Assembly: GCF_020524325.1 (NCBI RefSeq)
Contig: NZ_JAIVKY010000007.1
Span: forward strand, 124,001 to 188,000
DNA length: 64,000 bases
Source of the DNA: Sutcliffiella horikoshii
GTDB lineage: Bacteria; Bacillota; Bacilli; Bacillales; Bacillaceae_I
Direction of reading: 5' to 3'
Below, one piece after another: positions 25,428 through 33,965 of the stretch. The translations under genes and the position numbers were made by a program. Position 1 is the stretch's first letter, and each line of letters opens with the position of its first letter. Below the pieces are notes generated by a model. The model was not told where the DNA came from, did no database searches, and was given only the letters and a program-made list of their open reading frames with translations.

Positions 25428-26744
25428 TTAGAGAAGCAGGAAGGCCAAGGAGATAATGGTGCCGCTGACGAACAGCACAATCACACAGAAGCCCATGATG
25501 TCTTTCGCTTTTAAGCCTGCAATGGCAAGTGCCGGCAAAGCCCAGAACGGTTGAATGAGGTTCGTCCATGCATCTCCCCAAGCGACTGCAAGAGCTGTTC
25601 TTGCGACGGAAACATCCATAGTTTGCGCTGCATCTAACATGACAGGAGCTTGAACCGCCCATTGTCCGCCACCGGATGGAACAAAGAAGTTCACAATTCC
25701 GGCACTAAGGAAAGCGAAGAAATGGAAGGTGTGTTCATTCGAAATGTTCACGAATGCTTCCGACATGACTGCAGCAAGGCCGGACAAGGTCATCATTCCC
25801 ATTATTCCTGCATAGAAAGGGAATTGAATGATAATGCCGCTTGCTCCTTTGACCGCATTTGTAACAGCCTCCAGGAAATACTTTGGACGCCAGTGGAACA
25901 AAATCCCCAAGAACAGGAATAGGAAATTGACGATGTCCAAATTTAATTTAAACCCGTTTCCAGCAAAATAGTAAAACAAGAATACTAGCCCGAGAACAGA
26001 TACTATCAAAGAGAGAACCCAACTATTTTCAAGACGTTCAGCTGGTGTCATTGCAGACTTTTCGAGAGTGGCTGCCTGAAGGCTTGATGCATCTTCCAAT
26101 ATCGCAGGATCAACCGTAATTGTTTCGTCCTTTGAAGGCATCATGAAACGGTTTAATATTGGCAAAGTCACAAAAAGTGCAGCAAGAATAATTAGGTTAA
26201 ATGGTGCAAAAATGGTCTGATTGGTGGAAATGACCCCAATCATATCTTCAGTAAAATGTCCTTCTGTCGCAATGGTAAGTGGAATGGAACCAGAGAAACC
26301 ACCGTGCCAAACAATAAATCCGCTGTAAGCGCTTGCAATTAAGAGTCTATAATCCACGTTCTGAACCCTTTTTGCAAGCTCTTTTGCAAACAAAGCCCCA
26401 ATAACCAATCCGAAGCCCCAGTTAATCCAGCTGGCAATAATGGAAACAACCGTAACGATAATGATGGCACTTCCAGGAGATTTAGCTGTGGAAGCCAAAG
26501 CACCAAGAAGCTTTTTGAAAATAGGGCTGCTTGCCAATACATGTCCTGTTACCAAAACAAGTACCATTTGCATAGAGAAGGCTAGTAATCCCCAGAATCC
26601 GCCGCCCCAATGCTGTACCATATCAGCAGGACTGCTGTCAGTAAAAATAAGTCCAAGTCCGAAAACCACAAGCGTTAGGATAATAACGAATAAGAACGGA
26701 TCCGGCAAATAACGTTGCATTAATCGATTAAAAAATGAAATCAC
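25428..26744 (-). CDS. AtoE-family short-chain fatty acid transporter
   Basis: 438 residues, about twelve hydrophobic segments, and the conserved stretches NWGFGLVIGALFAKELA, FVPSGGGQWAVQAP and WGDAWTNLIQPFW of the AtoE family. E. coli AtoE is 440 residues. It is expected to move acetoacetate or short-chain fatty acids. The GTG at 26744 is the likely start because GGGGGGAT lies 6-7 bases upstream; the ATG at 26786 is too close to its own AGGAGGG. No atoB/atoD-type genes are adjacent. Confidence 0.85.
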   Translation of the reverse strand: MISFFNRLMQRYLPDPFLFVIILTLVVFGLGLIFTDSSPADMVQHWGGGFWGLLAFSMQMVLVLVTGHVLASSPIFKKLLGALASTAKSPGSAIIIVTVVSIIASWINWGFGLVIGALFAKELAKRVQNVDYRLLIASAYSGFIVWHGGFSGSIPLTIATEGHFTEDMIGVISTNQTIFAPFNLIILAALFVTLPILNRFMMPSKDETITVDPAILEDASSLQAATLEKSAMTPAERLENSWVLSLIVSVLGLVFLFYYFAGNGFKLNLDIVNFLFLFLGILFHWRPKYFLEAVTNAVKGASGIIIQFPFYAGIMGMMTLSGLAAVMSEAFVNISNEHTFHFFAFLSAGIVNFFVPSGGGQWAVQAPVMLDAAQTMDVSVARTALAVAWGDAWTNLIQPFWALPALAIAGLKAKDIMGFCVIVLFVSGTIISLAFLLL

Positions 26745-26857
26745 GCATATCCCCCCAATAAGTTTTTTGTCGAAATTTAATCCCATCCCTCCTTTACATT
26801 TCTCTACTTATAGATATATTCCTTCTTTTTTTGTGGTAGTCCAATGTACAGTTTTTC

Positions 26858-26887
26858 TTGACAGAAAGGTTGTACTTCCAGTATGTT
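26858..26887 (+). promoter_or_regulatory. Sigma-A promoter of the ABC exporter operon
   Basis: TTGACA, 18-bp spacer, TATGTT, directly followed by a palindromic operator. Confidence 0.75.
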
Positions 26888-26892
26888 TTAAT

Positions 26893-26918
26893 AAAAAGTG
26901 AGTAATCACTCACTTTTT
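26893..26918. promoter_or_regulatory. Palindromic operator, likely TetR binding site
   Basis: Perfect 11-bp arms AAAAAGTGAGT / ACTCACTTTTT around AATC. It lies between the -10 box and the first gene of an operon that encodes its own TetR-family regulator, so autoregulated repression is likely. Confidence 0.82.
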
Positions 26919-26934
26919 AGAGAGGAGTAATACA

Positions 26935-27660
26935 ATGACAACTCAAATTTGCAAAGTATCTAATTTATCTATTTCATTCGGTAAACAAGAAGTATTGAAA
27001 GATATCAATTTATCCATTAATAAAGGGGAAGTCTTTGGTTTTTTAGGCCCATCAGGAGCGGGAAAAACAACTCTTGTGAAAGCAATCGCTGGGCTTCAGC
27101 CCATTCATAATGGGGAGGTAGAGGTGCTTGCACGTAAAATGCCTACTTTATCACTCTCTGAGAAAATAGGTTACATGGCGCAATCAGATGCCTTGTATCA
27201 AGATTTGACTGCCCAAGAGAACCTCCATTTTTTTTCATCACTGTATAAATTAAACAGGAGTGATAGAAAGAAGAGAATTGGCAAAGTGATGGAGCTTGTA
27301 AATCTCAGTGAGCATCTCCACAAACCTGTGCAGCAATTCTCAGGCGGAATGAAACGTAGACTCTCACTTGCAATCTCCCTTCTCCACAACCCGGAGATTC
27401 TCATTTTAGATGAACCTACTGTAGGTATTGATCCTCTCCTTAGGAAATCAATATGGCAGGAACTGAAGGCACTAAGCAAAGAAGGTACCACCGTACTTGT
27501 TACGACACATGTAATGGATGAAGCCCAAAAATGTGATCGCCTTGCAATGATAAGAGAGGGAAGCCTGCTCGCGGTAGGAAGTACAGAGGAACTACAAAGA
27601 AAGACAGGTACAACTAACATGGAAGATGCATTTTTGACTTTTGGGGGTGCGACCGTATGA
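26935..27660 (+). CDS. ABC exporter ATP-binding protein
   Basis: 241-residue ABC ATPase. Walker A is GPSGAGKTT near residue 39, the Q-loop is GYMAQSD, the signature is FSGGMKRR near 138, Walker B is ILILDEP, and the switch histidine is in TTHVMDEA. It belongs to the drug/antibiotic ABC-2 exporter class. Its last four bases overlap the permease start (ATGA). Operon order is ATPase, permease, TetR regulator. Confidence 0.93.
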   Translation: MTTQICKVSNLSISFGKQEVLKDINLSINKGEVFGFLGPSGAGKTTLVKAIAGLQPIHNGEVEVLARKMPTLSLSEKIGYMAQSDALYQDLTAQENLHFFSSLYKLNRSDRKKRIGKVMELVNLSEHLHKPVQQFSGGMKRRLSLAISLLHNPEILILDEPTVGIDPLLRKSIWQELKALSKEGTTVLVTTHVMDEAQKCDRLAMIREGSLLAVGSTEELQRKTGTTNMEDAFLTFGGATV

Positions 27661-28667
27661 GAGTAACTGCTGTGATCATAAGAATTTTACGTCAGTTTTT
27701 CCGAGATAAAAGAACACTAGGTTTAATGATAATTGCACCTATGCTCATCTTGGCTCTCATGAATGTGGTATTTGCAGACCAGGAATCGAATATTGAAATC
27801 GGAGTGGTGGAAGAGGTTCAAACACTAGTGCAACATCTTGAAGATGAAAATTTGGAATTAATTTTAGTCGGCAGTGAAGAGGAGGGATTGGGAAAGATAG
27901 CAGAGTCGGAAATCGATGCCCTTTTTACACAGGAAAAATTAGTGTTAGAGGGAAGCGATCCATCTGTAAATAAAGGAATCCTGCTTAAGCTGCAAAAGTT
28001 GAGTCAGCCTGACGAAAACAAGGAACTACCATTTGAAGTAGAGTATGCATATGGATCAGAGTCAATGGAGATGTTTGATAATATTGGTCCCTTTCTTATC
28101 GTCTTCTTCGTTTTCTTTTTTGTCTTTTTAATTGCGGGTGTATCTTTTCTTCGCGAACGGACCAGTGGAACATTGGAAAGGCTGATGGCAACACCAATCA
28201 AAAGGTGGGAGCTTGTAATGGGGTATGTAGCGGGGTTTGGAATTTTTACGCTCATTCAGTCTAGCATCATTGTCTTTTTTACTATCTATATTCTAGATAT
28301 TCAAATGGAAGGAAATATACTATCCATTCTTTTTGTTACCTTTACTGTCGCCATCACGGCGTTGACACTCGGAACCTTGTTATCTGCATTTGCCAAGAAT
28401 GAGTTACAAATGATTCAATTCATTCCGTTGGTTGTTGTTCCGCAAGTGTTCTTTTCCGGCTTGTTTTCGATTGAAGCTATGCCTTCCTGGCTTCAAAAAG
28501 TAAGTTTATTGATGCCTTTAACCTATGCAGGAGAAGCAATGAAAGATATTATGATTAGAGGGAAAGGGATAGAAGAGATTTATAGCTATATTCTATTGCT
28601 ATTTGGATTTTCACTTTTATTTATCTTATTAAACATTAGAGCTTTAAAAAAATATCGACCGACATAA
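27657..28667 (+). CDS. ABC-2 type permease
   Basis: 336 residues. The first membrane segment (about 18-40) is followed by a large extracytoplasmic domain (about 41-140) and five C-terminal membrane segments. FLRERTSGTLERLMATPI is the coupling stretch typical of ABC-2/YhgE-like exporters. It pairs with the overlapping upstream ATPase to export an unknown, probably toxic or hydrophobic, compound. Confidence 0.92.
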   Translation: MRVTAVIIRILRQFFRDKRTLGLMIIAPMLILALMNVVFADQESNIEIGVVEEVQTLVQHLEDENLELILVGSEEEGLGKIAESEIDALFTQEKLVLEGSDPSVNKGILLKLQKLSQPDENKELPFEVEYAYGSESMEMFDNIGPFLIVFFVFFFVFLIAGVSFLRERTSGTLERLMATPIKRWELVMGYVAGFGIFTLIQSSIIVFFTIYILDIQMEGNILSILFVTFTVAITALTLGTLLSAFAKNELQMIQFIPLVVVPQVFFSGLFSIEAMPSWLQKVSLLMPLTYAGEAMKDIMIRGKGIEEIYSYILLLFGFSLLFILLNIRALKKYRPT

Positions 28668-28691
28668 GGCTAAATACGGAAAGGAGCAAGC

Positions 28692-29315
28692 ATGGGCAAT
28701 CAAGAAGAGAAAAAAATGAGCGAAAAACACCAAAAAATACTGGAGGCAGCCATCGATACTTTTGCAGAGAAAGGGTATGCGGCTACTTCTACCAATGAAA
28801 TAGCAAAAAAAGCCGGAGTTGCTGAGGGGACCATATTTAGACATTATAAAACGAAAAAGGAATTGCTCCTCTCTATTGTTTCTCCAACGGTTGCCAAGTT
28901 TGTTGCACCACATTTTGTAAAATCCTTCTCAAAGGAAGTATTGGAGGGTGAGTATCACAGCTATGAGGAGTTCCTCAGAAAACTAGCATACAATCGCTAT
29001 GATTTTATTAAGCAGAATTTCCCGATTTTAAAAATTTTCATTCAGGAAGTCGCGTTCCATGAAGAGTTTCAAAAACCATATTTCACACTCTTCAAAGACG
29101 TTATCCTGCCTAACTTTACAAATGTAGTCGTGCATTTCCAAGATAAGGGGGAGTTGAAAAAGCTTCCTCCTGAAACCATTATCCGTTTTACTATATCAAC
29201 TATCGCTGGAACGATCTTTACTCAACGGCTTCTAGATGAAAAACAGGATTTTAATCATGAACTAGAAGCCGCCATTTCCTTTTTAATGGACGGTTTAAGT
29301 CCGGGGCAAAAATAA
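28692..29315 (+). CDS. TetR-family repressor
   Basis: 207 residues. The N-terminal helix-turn-helix is STNEIAKKAGVAEGTIFRHY (about 34-53), followed by a helical ligand-binding domain. It is the third gene of the exporter operon, 24 bp after the permease, with AAAGGAG upstream. The palindrome at the operon promoter is its probable operator, so the ligand is likely an exported substrate. Confidence 0.92.
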   Translation: MGNQEEKKMSEKHQKILEAAIDTFAEKGYAATSTNEIAKKAGVAEGTIFRHYKTKKELLLSIVSPTVAKFVAPHFVKSFSKEVLEGEYHSYEEFLRKLAYNRYDFIKQNFPILKIFIQEVAFHEEFQKPYFTLFKDVILPNFTNVVVHFQDKGELKKLPPETIIRFTISTIAGTIFTQRLLDEKQDFNHELEAAISFLMDGLSPGQK

Positions 29316-29387
29316 ACGGAGCGGTGAAAGTGGAAAAGGGAGATCCTCCATGTGTACAATGGAGAAAAGACCACAGGAGGGGACATC

Positions 29388-30137
29388 TTGAATAAGACTA
29401 TTGAAACCTTACTTTCGCATCGCTCCGTTCGAAAATTTGAAGATAAATGCTTAACGGAGGAACAAATAAAAACGATCGTAAAAAGCGCTCAAGCTGCTTC
29501 CACGTCAAGTTTTGTTCAAGCCTATTCTATTATAGGAGTAAAAGATAAGGCGAAGAAAAAACGCTTGGCTGAGCTTGCCGGAAATCAATCATATGTAGAA
29601 GATAATGGACATTTCTTCGTGTTCTGCGCGGATTTCCGACGCCATGCACTAATTGGTGAAATGGAAGGAACAGATGTTACCTCTTCCATCGAGAGCACGG
29701 AAAAGTTTATGGTGGCGGTCATTGATGCATCGCTTGCCGCACAGAATGCAGCTGTTGCTGCAGAATCCATGGGCCTTGGCATCTGTTATATTGGGGGACT
29801 TCGTACGAATATATATGAAGTGGCAGAGCTTTTAAAAATGCCGGCCAATACGATTCCTTTATTCGGCCTCGCAGTAGGCTATCCCGCTCAGGATACAGGA
29901 GTGAAACCTCGTTTACCGATGGGGAATGTGTACCACGAAGAGGAATATCAACAGGATGAAAAGGTCTTTAAAGCGCAATTGGAAGACTACGACCGGGAGA
30001 TTTCTTCTTATTATCATGACCGTACGCAGGGGAAACGTTCCGACACATGGACTAGTCAAATGGCAGGGATGTTGAAAGAGCCGAAGCGTATGCATATGAA
30101 GGGGTTTGTGGAGAAGCAGGGATTTGCGAAAAAATAA
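29388..30137 (+). CDS. nfrA1: FMN-dependent NAD(P)H oxidoreductase, NfrA1-like nitroreductase
   Basis: 249 residues, identical in length to B. subtilis NfrA1 (YwcG). Matching stretches include HRSVRKF, VKSAQAASTSSFVQAYSIIG, NGHFFVFCADF, AAESMGLGICYIGG and LPLFGLAVG-type (IPLFGLAVGYPA). It reduces FMN, nitro compounds or quinones using NAD(P)H. The start is TTG at 29388, with AGGAGGGG seven bases upstream. It follows the TetR gene by 72 bp and may have its own promoter. A possible source of reduced flavin for the monooxygenase at 9782 (inference). Confidence 0.9.
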   Translation: MNKTIETLLSHRSVRKFEDKCLTEEQIKTIVKSAQAASTSSFVQAYSIIGVKDKAKKKRLAELAGNQSYVEDNGHFFVFCADFRRHALIGEMEGTDVTSSIESTEKFMVAVIDASLAAQNAAVAAESMGLGICYIGGLRTNIYEVAELLKMPANTIPLFGLAVGYPAQDTGVKPRLPMGNVYHEEEYQQDEKVFKAQLEDYDREISSYYHDRTQGKRSDTWTSQMAGMLKEPKRMHMKGFVEKQGFAKK

Positions 30138-30152
30138 TATTACACAAATAAG

Positions 30153-30190
30153 AAGGCAGCCTCGTTATCGTTAATGGGGATGCCTTTTTC
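30153..30190 (+). terminator. Terminator of nfrA1
   Basis: Stem AAGGCA / TGCCTT followed by TTTC; moderate strength. Confidence 0.6.
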
Positions 30191-30202
30191 AAATTTATTT
30201 TA

Positions 30203-30556
30203 CCGTTGATTTCCGTTCAAGGCGCTTCGCTTGCCTGCGGGCGGTCCGTGAGCCTCCTCACTCCGTTGGAAGCCACTGATAAACTGAAATCTCATGTACT
30301 TAAATGATTTCTAGCTGGTGATTGGAGAAAAAGGCGGAGACTCCTGAGGGAGATAGTGCTAGGTGGAGACCCCGCAGGCGAAGCCGAGGAAGCTCCAGCA
30401 GCGCCCCTAGGAAAGCGAAGCCTTTTTCGGAAATCAACAGCGGTGTCAATACAACATCTTAATTAATAGACTTTTTCAGTGGCGTCCTCTGTTGCGGGGT
30501 CTCACCTGTCCCTTCCTCCCGCGGGCGTCTGCGCGCCTTCCACTCCAATCAACAAG
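30203..30556 (-). repeat. ~130-bp element (copies 5 and 6) interrupted by a nested insertion
   Basis: An outer reverse-orientation family element runs from CCGTTGATTTCCGTTC to CCACTCCAATCAAC. It is broken after CTCCGTTG (30268) and resumes at 30487 with CTCTGTTG. The intervening 218 bp is a separate insertion that carries a second, forward-oriented family member. Confidence 0.9.
30269..30486. mobile_element. Nested 218-bp MITE-like insertion
   Basis: Ends GAAGCCACTGA and TCAGTGGCGTC are inverted repeats (10 of 11 bp). Flanking 8-mers CTCCGTTG (30261-30268) and CTCTGTTG (30487-30494) look like a slightly decayed target duplication. No transposase gene. The interior holds a forward copy of the ~130-bp family (GGCGGAGACTCC...GGTGGAGACCCCGCAGG). 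Confidence 0.8.
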
Positions 30557-30566
30557 GTTACTTCAT

Positions 30567-31145
30567 TCACTTTATTAGTACAATCTTTCTCACGAAAGGA
30601 ACCAATGCATATCCTATATAAAACCCTAGTACATTCAAAATCAAATCGTCAATATCCAGGCTGCCTCTATTGGTAAGCAACTGGGAGATTTCAATACAAA
30701 AAATTAGTGCAAAAGGAAGGAACGCTCTGATTAAAAAGCTTCTAGTCCAAAATGCCAGTAAAACCCCAAAGGGTACAAATAATCCTACATTAGCAGCCAA
30801 GTTGTAGAAAGAAACAAACCAACCAGCATTACCAGAAAGGTAAAGTGAAATGGTTTCAAAAGGAACAAGATTGCTGTTATCATAGGCCGGCTCGCTAGGC
30901 CTCATGAATAGAAGAACCAGCAGGGAAAGGGTGTATAGAATAAAGGCGCCGATTAGGTAGGGGCGTCTTACCATCACTTGTTGATTCGTTAGAAATAAAT
31001 AGATGGCTAGGTTAACAACTAGCAAGCAAAAAAAGAGCACTACCAAAACAACAGGATGCAAGTAAGTAGTGAGAGTAGTTGTGATGGGAATGAAAATAGT
31101 AAAAATTATGAAGCTCAATATGAAGGGAATAAATATTTTCTTCAA
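30567..31145 (-). CDS. VanZ-like membrane protein
   Basis: 192 residues, about five hydrophobic segments, and the VanZ-type stretch FYNLAANVGLFVPFGVLLAF followed by EISQLLTNRGSLDIDDLILNVLG, which carries the conserved acidic positions. VanZ proteins confer low-level teicoplanin resistance in one context, but most homologues have no assigned role. The likely start is TTG at 31145 with GGAGG ten bases upstream; a TTG at 31166 overlaps that site. A terminator separates it from the upstream gene. Confidence 0.8.
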   Translation of the reverse strand: MKKIFIPFILSFIIFTIFIPITTTLTTYLHPVVLVVLFFCLLVVNLAIYLFLTNQQVMVRRPYLIGAFILYTLSLLVLLFMRPSEPAYDNSNLVPFETISLYLSGNAGWFVSFYNLAANVGLFVPFGVLLAFWTRSFLIRAFLPFALIFCIEISQLLTNRGSLDIDDLILNVLGFYIGYALVPFVRKIVLIK

Positions 31146-31166
31146 AAAGTTGCAACCTCCGCTCAA

Positions 31167-31196
31167 AGAAAAAACCGGGTCGTATACCGCCCGGTT
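31167..31196 (-). terminator. Terminator of the SRPBCC gene
   Basis: On the minus strand, stem AACCGGG / CCCGGTT followed by TTTTC. It begins at the stop codon of the SRPBCC gene. Confidence 0.85.
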
Positions 31197-31665
31197 ACTC
31201 TTTTGTTTCCGTTTCTTCTTCCTCGGCAGTTCCTTCTAACAGTTTCTTTAATTGGGAAAGATGGTCGCCGTCTTCTTTTTTCAAGATCTTTCGGATAATA
31301 GGCTTGGTGAGCTTCATGACGATGCCTGAAGTATGGATGTCCCCTTGGAAGTGAACCTTCGTGCCACCCTCCACGGTTGGCTTAAAGTCATAGTGGTAAA
31401 TAACCTTCAGCCCATTTGCTTCACTTTGGACCACATAACGTTCATTCGGTAAGAATTCGATAAATTCAATGATAGATGATGCTTGACGCCCACGAATTTC
31501 ACGGGTTTCTTTAAACTTGGTACCAACCTGTACTGGTCCTTCTGTTAACTTCTCAATAGCCACAACATTTTGCATTATTTTTGAAGAGTTGTCCATATTG
31601 GCCGCATAAGAAAATACCTCTTCCAAGGGCTTGGAAATAATGACGGAATCCTGAATATCTGGCAA
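31195..31665 (-). CDS. SRPBCC (START-like) domain protein
   Basis: 156 residues with the helix-grip fold of the polyketide cyclase/dehydrase and lipid-transport superfamily: IQDSVIISKPLEEVFSYAAN at the start, then alternating strands and a C-terminal helix ending in an acidic tail. Such proteins bind small hydrophobic ligands; the ligand is unknown. The start is TTG at 31665 with GAGAGGAG eight bases upstream; the frame remains open far upstream but without a site. Confidence 0.75.
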   Translation of the reverse strand: MPDIQDSVIISKPLEEVFSYAANMDNSSKIMQNVVAIEKLTEGPVQVGTKFKETREIRGRQASSIIEFIEFLPNERYVVQSEANGLKVIYHYDFKPTVEGGTKVHFQGDIHTSGIVMKLTKPIIRKILKKEDGDHLSQLKKLLEGTAEEEETETKE

Positions 31666-31751
31666 GGTGATTGCTCCTCTCATAAACCATGTCTTTTGAT
31701 TTAATAATAGCACAGAAAAAGGAAGGACTAGCGAGAATTTGAAACAAGGAA

Positions 31752-31776
31752 GTTTAAAAAGTTCACGAGACGGAAA
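31752..31776 (+). promoter_or_regulatory. Candidate SigB promoter
   Basis: GTTTAA, 13-bp spacer, CGGAAA, close to the general-stress consensus GTTTAA-N12-15-GGGTAT and located 50 bp before a stress-type membrane protein gene. Confidence 0.5.
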
Positions 31777-31825
31777 TATACACAGTAACAAGTTGAACTT
31801 ATTAAAATTCGAGGAGGAAATTATT

Positions 31826-32083
31826 ATGTTAGGATTATTAATTACCCTTATAATAGCAATTGTTATCGGTATGATTGGAAGTGCCATCGCACCTGGTGGC
31901 ATGCCTGGTGGAATATTGGGAGCTATGCTTGCAGGACTTGTAGGGGCTTGGATTGGTCACGGCTTATTCGGAACTTGGGGACCTGTCATTGCTGACTTTG
32001 CCATCGTCCCAGCCATCATTGGTGCCGCAATCTTCGTATTCTTGTTAACATTGATTTCAAGAGGTATGAGAAGCGCAACATAA
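31826..32083 (+). CDS. GlsB/YeaQ/YmgE-family small membrane protein
   Basis: 85 residues, glycine-rich, with three hydrophobic segments (about 2-20, 27-47 and 57-77) and the GGILGAMLAGLVGAWIG stretch of the transglycosylase-associated/GlsB family. Family members are commonly induced by general stress; molecular function unknown. The ATG at 31826 has GAGGAGG upstream. A SigB-like promoter lies just before it. Confidence 0.85.
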   Translation: MLGLLITLIIAIVIGMIGSAIAPGGMPGGILGAMLAGLVGAWIGHGLFGTWGPVIADFAIVPAIIGAAIFVFLLTLISRGMRSAT

Positions 32084-32095
32084 TAGTAGGATAAT

Positions 32096-32128
32096 AAAAA
32101 AAGGCAACCATCCGGCTGCCTCTTTTTA
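32096..32128. terminator. Bidirectional terminator
   Basis: Stem AGGCA.CC / GG.TGCCT between an A-run and a T-run, separating convergent genes. Confidence 0.85.
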
Positions 32129-32132
32129 TTGC

Positions 32133-33011
32133 TTATTTTGCTTCTAAACGACGGATACGTTCATTTAAATCAGGGTGAGTAGAGAATAAAGAACTCTTTC
32201 TCTTCCCGTTGATTTTAAGAGATGCAATCGCAGTATCTTTCTCTTCTGTCACACGGTTTGTGTAAGCTTGAAGGGAACGTAATGCATGCACCATTTTGTC
32301 TTTACCTGCAAGATCTGCGCCTCCACGGTCAGCGTGGAACTCACGGTAACGGGAGAAGGCAAATACGACGATGCTTCCAAGGATTGAGAATGCGATTTGG
32401 AATACGATAATGGCAATGAAATGTACGATCGGTGCCATTTCTTCTTTTACAAAACGAGACGCGATGAAAGCTGCGATACGAGCCAAGAATACAACGAATG
32501 TATTCACAACACCTTGTAATAACGTCATGGTTACCATATCACCATTGGCGATGTGGGCAACCTCATGGGCGATAACCCCTTCAACAGCGGCTTCGTCCAT
32601 TTCATCTAAAAGGCCAGAAGAAACAGCTACTAATGAACGGTTCTTGGAAGGACCTGTAGCAAATGCGTTAACCTCTGGAGAGTAATAAATTCCAACTTCT
32701 GGCATTTTCGTGATACCAGCAGCACGGGACATGCGGTGAACCATTTCAACAATTTGACGCTCTTGTGAGTTCATCGGACCATCTGGATCGATGACTTTCA
32801 CGTTCATCATTTTCTTAGCCATCCAACGGGACATCAATAAGGAAATGAAGGAACCTGTGAAACCAACAATGGCACTAAATACTAGAAGTGCTCCGAAATT
32901 TATTCCGCCATCTTCAATATAGTTTCCAGCACCAGTCACCATAAAGATGATGGAAATCGTTGTTAAGACAAGTACGTTCGTAAGGATAAAAAAGAATATA
33001 CGTTTTGCCAT
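32133..33011 (-). CDS. htpX: Membrane zinc metalloprotease HtpX
   Basis: 292-residue M48 protease. Two N-terminal membrane segments (about 5-25, 33-55) precede the zinc motif HEVAH near residue 145. Two more segments follow, then a third zinc ligand region ([13 protein letters not shown]). It degrades misfolded membrane proteins with the active site facing the cytoplasm. AGGAGGAG precedes the ATG. Monocistronic and convergent with the GlsB-type gene. Confidence 0.95.
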   Translation of the reverse strand: MAKRIFFFILTNVLVLTTISIIFMVTGAGNYIEDGGINFGALLVFSAIVGFTGSFISLLMSRWMAKKMMNVKVIDPDGPMNSQERQIVEMVHRMSRAAGITKMPEVGIYYSPEVNAFATGPSKNRSLVAVSSGLLDEMDEAAVEGVIAHEVAHIANGDMVTMTLLQGVVNTFVVFLARIAAFIASRFVKEEMAPIVHFIAIIVFQIAFSILGSIVVFAFSRYREFHADRGGADLAGKDKMVHALRSLQAYTNRVTEEKDTAIASLKINGKRKSSLFSTHPDLNERIRRLEAK

Positions 33012-33114
33012 GTTTCTCCTCCTGAAAAGTTTTGAGGTCTTTTGAACCTCTATCTCTAATGTCTCTATTATAGATGGAATGGCCTAACTTTTCAACGAAA
33101 GTGTCTGACATTAT

Positions 33115-33143
33115 TTGACGAAACCGGCTGGCCATTTTACTAT
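33115..33143 (+). promoter_or_regulatory. Sigma-A promoter for the DUF1836 gene
   Basis: TTGACG, 17-bp spacer, TACTAT, about 38 bp upstream of the start. Confidence 0.6.
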
Positions 33144-33181
33144 AAATGCAGGAATGTCGGATGAAGAGGGTGTGTTAGGGT

Positions 33182-33826
33182 ATGAGTAAAGAGTGGACCA
33201 GATTGGAGTTGGCCGAGTTTTTAGTCAAGATGGAACAAGGGACGCTTTCTGTTGAAAAGGGGAAGGACATGCCGAAAAGTTTCCAAAATCTTTCTTCTAA
33301 AAAAGAGAAAGAGGAAGTGGGCTTAACAATGTCCAATATTGTGTGGCTCGGTAATCAGTTGGAAAGCGCCCATTATACAGAACCGGCTTTGAAAAATTGG
33401 GTGAAACGTGAAATAAAAGAATACATAGGTGCCCCTCAAGTAGGACGGAAATATTCTATCCAGCAGGCCGCATTGCTTTTTATTGTTAAAGACCTTAAAG
33501 TGCTGCTAGATTTTGAAGCAATCAGGAAGGTGCTTGGCTCTATTTTCAATAATCCTGTGGATAGGGAAGATGATATCATCAGTCCTTTGAAGTTTTATCA
33601 AGGCTATGCTTGTTTGTATGAGCAGTTGATGAAAAAGACAAATTTACTGACAGAGAGCAACATTAAAAGTGAAATTGAACAATTTTTAATAACGGAAAAT
33701 GGATTTTCAGTAGAAGATAAAGGTAAGATTTTTGATGCGATGATGGTGGCAACGCTGGCTGTTAGAACTAATTTTTTGAAAGCGTGGGCACAACGGTATG
33801 TGATGGGGAAAAACGGAAAAGAATAA
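33182..33826 (+). CDS. DUF1836-type protein
   Basis: 214 residues, soluble, mostly helical. An N-terminal region with QNLSSKKEKEEVGLTMSNIVWLGNQ precedes a segment that reads like a MerR/DUF1836 DNA-binding-like module (WVKREIKEYIGAPQVGRKYS, then IQQAALLFIVKDLK). A regulatory function is possible but not shown. GGGTAT lies at the ATG with weak ribosome-binding complementarity upstream. Single gene between htpX and gndA. Confidence 0.65.
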   Translation: MSKEWTRLELAEFLVKMEQGTLSVEKGKDMPKSFQNLSSKKEKEEVGLTMSNIVWLGNQLESAHYTEPALKNWVKREIKEYIGAPQVGRKYSIQQAALLFIVKDLKVLLDFEAIRKVLGSIFNNPVDREDDIISPLKFYQGYACLYEQLMKKTNLLTESNIKSEIEQFLITENGFSVEDKGKIFDAMMVATLAVRTNFLKAWAQRYVMGKNGKE

Positions 33827-33836
33827 GTTTATTGCA

Positions 33837-33850
33837 TGTAAACGCTTCAC
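33837..33850. promoter_or_regulatory. cre-like site and -10 region upstream of gndA
   Basis: TGTAAACGCTTCAC matches the core TGTAARCGYTT of strong cre sites but diverges at its last positions. A TATAAT box follows at 33866-33871, so the site overlaps the expected -35 position. Confidence 0.45.
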
Positions 33851-33965
33851 TTTCAGAAGTTAGGTTATAATAGGTTTAAAGCTTGATTTGACTGGGCTTA
33901 ATATGGTATTTTCAATGCGGACTATCGCGAAATAAATTACCTTGAAGAAGGGAAGTTTTTATATT

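Noticed and set aside
30269-30486. Insertion sequence with transposase
   Set aside because: The 218-bp insertion has inverted ends and a target duplication but no coding capacity, so it is called MITE-like rather than an IS.
33942-33965. Eight-residue N-terminal extension of GndA
   Set aside because: A TTG opens the frame at 33942, but the family begins at the ATG at 33966 (469 residues), and the upstream codons overlap the GAAGGGAAG ribosome-binding region.
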